Of a DNA stretch of 64,000 nt, positions 60,622-64,000 are shown in pieces (position 1 is the stretch's first letter; each line of letters opens with the position of its first letter). The notes under the pieces are model-generated. The model did no database searches. It had not been told where the DNA came from and worked only from the letters and a program-made list of their open reading frames with translations. Source of the stretch: Dolomedes plantarius. Lineage: Eukaryota; Arthropoda; Arachnida; Araneae; Dolomedidae. The position numbers and the translations under genes are program-made. The DNA lies in the NCBI GenBank assembly GCA_907164885.2, contig OU015496.1, forward strand, positions 137,117,610-137,181,609, read 5' to 3'.

Positions 60622-61362
60622 TCGAACCTCCATATATCGAAGTAGCAAAGTGCCGGAAAAAAATTCGATATATAGAAATTTCGATATATAGAATTGATCT
60701 TAGTTTTATCATAATTCTCCTAAAACATTAAAATTAAAGCTAATTTTCGTATACGAAACTCCATTTCCGATTTATATGCGAATCACATTAAATGAAAGTT
60801 AATAACTAAAAAAATGATCTTAGTTTTATCATAATTCTCCTAAAACTCATAATGGAGTTTCGTATACGGACCTCCATTTCCAATTTATATGCGAATCAGA
60901 TTAAATGAAAGTTCATAACAAAAAAATGAATTAATATGAAAGATTTATTGAGTACTACATACCCTTTAAAAAACAATAATCCAGACAGTGGTTACAATGA
61001 TCACAGTTACATTCTTTTAAAAAAATATCTACGAATACTACGAATATCTTGCTGAACAGCCAGTTTTGCAGAAAATTCATCAAAGAAATGTTCGCATTCA
61101 TTCAGTCCACTAAAAACTTCATCAGGGACATTTTCCGCGTATTGAAGTTCATGACGTATTGCTTCAAACGCCAAAAATTGGGAGATTTTATTCTAAACTA
61201 GAATGAAATCTTCCAATATGTCTTGAAAAAAAATTTCGATATATAGAGGTTTTTTCGATATATGGAAACAGTTTTTCTATGTAATGAACATGGAGATTTG
61301 CTAAGAGTTCGATATATAGAAAATTTCGATATAGGGAAGTTCCATATATGGGGGTTCGACTG
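60619..61362 (-). mobile_element. Tigger/pogo-like deletion derivative, 744 bp
   Basis: The ends CAGTCGAACCTCCATATATC and a complement finishing GGGGGTTCGACTG abut TA on both sides. CGATATATAGAA words repeat near each end. The interior keeps a C-terminal transposase fragment. A short internal stretch (about 60692-60770) is also duplicated at 60815-60895. Confidence 0.85.
61007..61197 (-). pseudogene. Tigger/pogo-like transposase C-terminal fragment
   Basis: A continuous minus-strand frame of about 62 codons ends at 61007-61009 with F-E-A-I-R-H-E-L-Q-Y-A-E-N-V, then E-H-F-F-D-E-F and Q-Q-D-I-R-S-I-R-R-Y-F. Its position, orientation and the element's ends suggest the tail of a Tigger/pogo transposase. 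No catalytic part remains. The family call rests mainly on the terminal repeats. Confidence 0.5.
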
Positions 61363-61364
61363 TA

Positions 61365-61396
<32 letters not shown>

Positions 61397-61408
61397 GGGG
61401 GGGGGGAA
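61363..61408. repeat. (TA)n then T-run then G-run
   Basis: TA repeats, about 16 T and about 10 G in succession. Confidence 0.9.
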
Positions 61409-61414
61409 AGGAAA

Positions 61415-61900
61415 TTAACGAAAAAGAACAGCACGAGGCCGTTTCTTGTTCTCTGCAGCGGCAGGGTCATAATCGAAGTTTTCCAATAATAATTTGTTAT
61501 CGATACCTGTGAAGAAGTTGGTCGCTAATTTTTTCAGGTAATTTGGAAGAGTGAGCACATTTAGTTCATTCTGAAGATCAACATTTCTAAAATACCAAGG
61601 TGCGTCAATAATTTGTCTTATGGTAGTATTTTGGCATACAGTAAGGTGATTAATGCTGGAAACTGCTGCATATGACCATGCCGGTGCTGCGTAAGTTAAA
61701 AGTGATCGAAGGAAGGATTTGTAGATGAGCAACTTGTTTTTAATGCTTAAATTGCTATTTCGAGCTATTAGGGGGTAAAGTGCGGGGGGGGGGGGGTCTG
61801 GCTGCTCGAAATTTTAGTCTGCTCTGTATGATGTGATGTTTAAAAGTGAGTTTTTTATCAAGATGGACACCGAGATATTTAACAGTGTTTGACCAGGGGA
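61415..61900 (-). pseudogene. jockey-like LINE reverse transcriptase C-terminal fragment
   Basis: The minus strand reads V-K-Y-L-G-V-H-L-D-K-K-L-T-F near 61870, then, past a G13 run near 61785-61798 that disturbs the frame, Y-K-S-F-L-R-S-L-L-T-Y-A-A-P-A-W, then I-D-A-P-W-Y-F-R-N. This is the thumb region after the RT catalytic core of jockey-like LINEs. The frame ends at 61415 next to low-complexity sequence, as at a LINE 3' end. Truncated at 5' and frame-shifted. Confidence 0.8.
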
Positions 61901-62064
61901 CCAGACACGTGCGCATGTACTTAAGTACCCGCGTGGTCTCGAACGCCCGAAGGCGCAAACAACGCAAACAAATCACAAGCGAGCAGCGAAGAGACAGACA
62001 TAGGGCAAGCAGCGCGATCCAGCGACTGAAAGAGGGAAAAAAGTGAAGTAACAGGCCGACACGG

Positions 62065-62530
62065 CTATATAAACCCTTTCCACAATTGAGTAAAAACAGG
62101 GATGCTAGACAAATCATTAACCAAAGAACCCGAATTTTTAAAAATGTGACAAACTTCCCAGAAATCAAGATCAGCAGGCGAGCGACATTTCTGAATAATG
62201 GAGGCAGAAGAAAAATCAAACCGATGGTTCGAAGTCCAGGCGTGTTGAGCAATGGACGAGCGATTTAACTCCTGGTTTTTAACGTAACTCTCGTGCTCTT
62301 TCAAGCGGAATTTAAGAGCACGCTTGATTTGACCAATATAAGAAAGGCCACACTGGCAAGAAACCCGGTAGATATCCCAGCTATTTAAGCGATCAATGGG
62401 GTGTCTGAGATCCGAAAAAGATATTTTATTGACGTGAGATAAAATAACCTAAATTTCATACCTTTTAAGGATTTTAGCGAATTGATGACTGATCTTGGGA
62501 AAGAAGGGCAAAACCAAGAAAGAAGAGTCT
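62065..62530 (-). pseudogene. Penelope-like element fragment with GIY-YIG endonuclease
   Basis: Reading from about 62530, P-K-I-S-H-Q-F-A-K-I-L-K-R-Y is linker sequence. It is followed by D-I-Y-R-V-S-C-Q-C-G-L-S-Y-I-G-Q, the GIY-YIG catalytic start (here I-Y-R and Y-I-G), R-L-K-E-H-E, then S-S-I-A-Q-H-A and W-E-V-C-H-I-F, ending at 62065. Penelope-like elements join a reverse transcriptase to such a nuclease, which nicks target DNA. One stop lies near 62455, and the reverse transcriptase is missing. It abuts the jockey-like tail to its left. Confidence 0.8.
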
Positions 62531-62764
62531 TTTCTTTTCTTCCTATTTCTGTTTACCCTTCAGTGGGCGCTCCAATTTTTGGAACCCCAAGAGGCACGCG
62601 TTGCACAAAGTGCAACGTCTCTTTCATCCTTGATTATTCATTTTGTAATAAACATTTTTTTCAAATTCAAAATAATAATTCTACGTTTTACGAGTATGAC
62701 GCTGAAGGGTTAAACTATTGTTTTTATCAGCTGACTGCCTTCAATTTTGCATATGTAAGGGATA
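62531..62764. other. no gene seen
   Basis: Upstream flank of the Penelope-like fragment. Confidence 0.35.
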
Positions 62765-62940
62765 AATAGTTTAAAAGTACCAACTATATAATAGAACTGG
62801 AAATAATTTTAAAGTAAATAAAATAATATTTCATACTAATGACACATTTTATTAAATTTTGAACAGAAAATATGCCTCACCCGATCTCTTTCTATTTCAA
62901 TTATTTATGCCTGAATCATCATATCTATATATTTAAGTTG
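62765..62940 (+). repeat. local AT-rich repeat, copy 4
   Basis: TATAATAGAACTGGAAATAA to GAACAGAAAATATGCCT aligns with copies 2, 3 and 5. Confidence 0.7.
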
Positions 62941-63589
62941 CTAAGGCGACAATTTGGGTAGTCCGTGAGAGAAAACTACTGCATCAGTTTACTTCATTTT
63001 GGTCTTAAACGAAAGGTTGTAATCTGTAGATTTGTCAAAGTTGGTTTTTGTAACTGCAATTTCTATTAATTAGCGATAATTTACAATTAAAAACTGATTT
63101 CTACGCATGCTGAGTGGCATGTTTAAATCTGCCTTTAGAAACTCACTGTCTCTGCGCATGCTCAGTGACATGTTTTAATGATAAACACGTTTATTCCGAG
63201 GAGTCTCTCTAGTTCTCTCTCTGCCATTTTTATTTGTATGATAATTATGTTTGTGAAATATAAGATTAAACCTCATGGAAATTGTTTATTTCGCGCGGTT
63301 TAGTTAGCGATGATTTACAATTAAAAAAATTGCTTTCTGTGCATGCTCAGTGACATTTAAATCTCGCTTTAAATACTCACTAAGTACGAGGCCGCTTAAA
63401 CACATTAATTTATTTCTGCGCATTATTATGATTTTCAACATTTGGAAATGATGTGTTGAGTATAATTTGTGTATTAGTACATTTATTTACTATTTAGCCA
63501 TCATGTTTTGACGGGTATCAACTAGTTTCTATTTAAACTAATGCTTTTTTTTCTTTTTTCTACTCATAGCCTTCCTTTTTAAGAATATC
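62941..63589. other. no gene seen; short internal duplication
   Basis: GCATGCTCAGTGACAT and TTACAATTAAAAA occur in two blocks (about 63070-63175 and 63305-63390), a diverged local duplication. Confidence 0.5.
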
Positions 63590-63800
63590 TAGGGGAGGAG
63601 ATAATTTAAAAATAGCAATTTTTTAATACAAGTGGACATAACTTAAAAGTAAAAAAATTATATTTCATACAAATGACACATTTTGTTAAGTTTTGAACAG
63701 AAAATATGCCTTTCCCATTCTTCCCCTGTTTCAGTTATTTATGTTTGAATCTTCTTATTTCTATTTCAACTATACTATTTCTTTCTTCAACTCATTGCCC
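63590..63800 (+). repeat. local AT-rich repeat, copy 5
   Basis: Shares TTATATTTCATACAAATGAC and TTTTGAACAGAAAATATGCC with copy 4. Confidence 0.7.
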
Positions 63801-64000
63801 TTATCTTTTGCGTATGTCGGTGGAAAAAAGGGTGTATAGTTTTTCATCACAACACTACAATGGGCTTAAAACGTGCTATATATATTTGTTTCATCCTTTC
63901 CTATCTTATACCGGATTTAATGCTCCAGAAAATCATTGCTGTTTGAAGATGAAAAGGAAAAAAATTTAATATGTCGGATCATTTTCGAAACTTTTCAGAT
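63801..64000. other. no gene seen
   Basis: Window edge. No feature recognised. Confidence 0.4.

Overview
This window looks like AT-rich intergenic DNA from an animal genome, most likely an arthropod and possibly a spider or other chelicerate. The arthropod call rests on the transposon content: several Tc1-like and mariner-like families, arthropod-style Helitrons, a Ty3/gypsy element, a Penelope-like fragment and a tRNA-headed SINE. The chelicerate call is inference from remembered family resemblance, not a search. I found no convincing host gene, rRNA, functional tRNA, CRISPR array or bacterial feature. Almost every long open frame is a transposon gene, its antisense shadow, or translated (TA)n.

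Layout. 0-9.6 kb: a decayed mariner, a short Helitron (1237-1946), a hairpin repeat, a 1.4 kb Tc1 element with 222-bp inverted ends (2983-4395) and two more broken Tc1 transposases. 9.6-21.7 kb: a 3.4 kb TIR element of a family I cannot name, a 1219-bp Tc1-like element, a 1.05 kb deletion derivative, and a 5.6 kb composite (16039-21674) joining two gene modules between shared outer inverted ends. 21.8-31.5 kb: AT-rich DNA, a second 1219-bp Tc1-like copy, a candidate solo LTR, a triplicated 300-bp unit separated by microsatellites, and a LINE fragment split by a SINE. 31.5-36.6 kb: a 5.1 kb Helitron with a satellite-like block and a helicase remnant. 37-42 kb: small MITE, hAT-like, SINE-like and mariner-derived pieces. 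42.3-47.9 kb: a recent Ty3/gypsy retrotransposon with near-identical LTRs but two stop codons in pol. 48.7-52 kb: three TA-target transposons in a row separated only by (TA)n. 53-64 kb: mariner scraps, a second copy of the short Helitron, a Tigger/pogo-like element, a jockey-like LINE tail abutting a Penelope-like GIY-YIG fragment, and a locally repeated AT-rich sequence.

Themes. TA-target elements sit again and again inside (TA)n or (CA)n(TA)n arrays, as if the arrays were landing pads. Most mariner-type copies are internal-deletion derivatives that keep both ends. Two parts deserve most attention. One is the unnamed TIR transposon family, seen in two decayed copies that reveal a conserved, DDE-like block order, with its fusion to a second zinc-rich gene module. 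The other is the gypsy LTR, which carries a heat-shock-element cluster upstream of a TATA-like box and a tRNA-like block. All boundaries were read by eye and may be off by a few bases; family names come from motif recognition, not searches.
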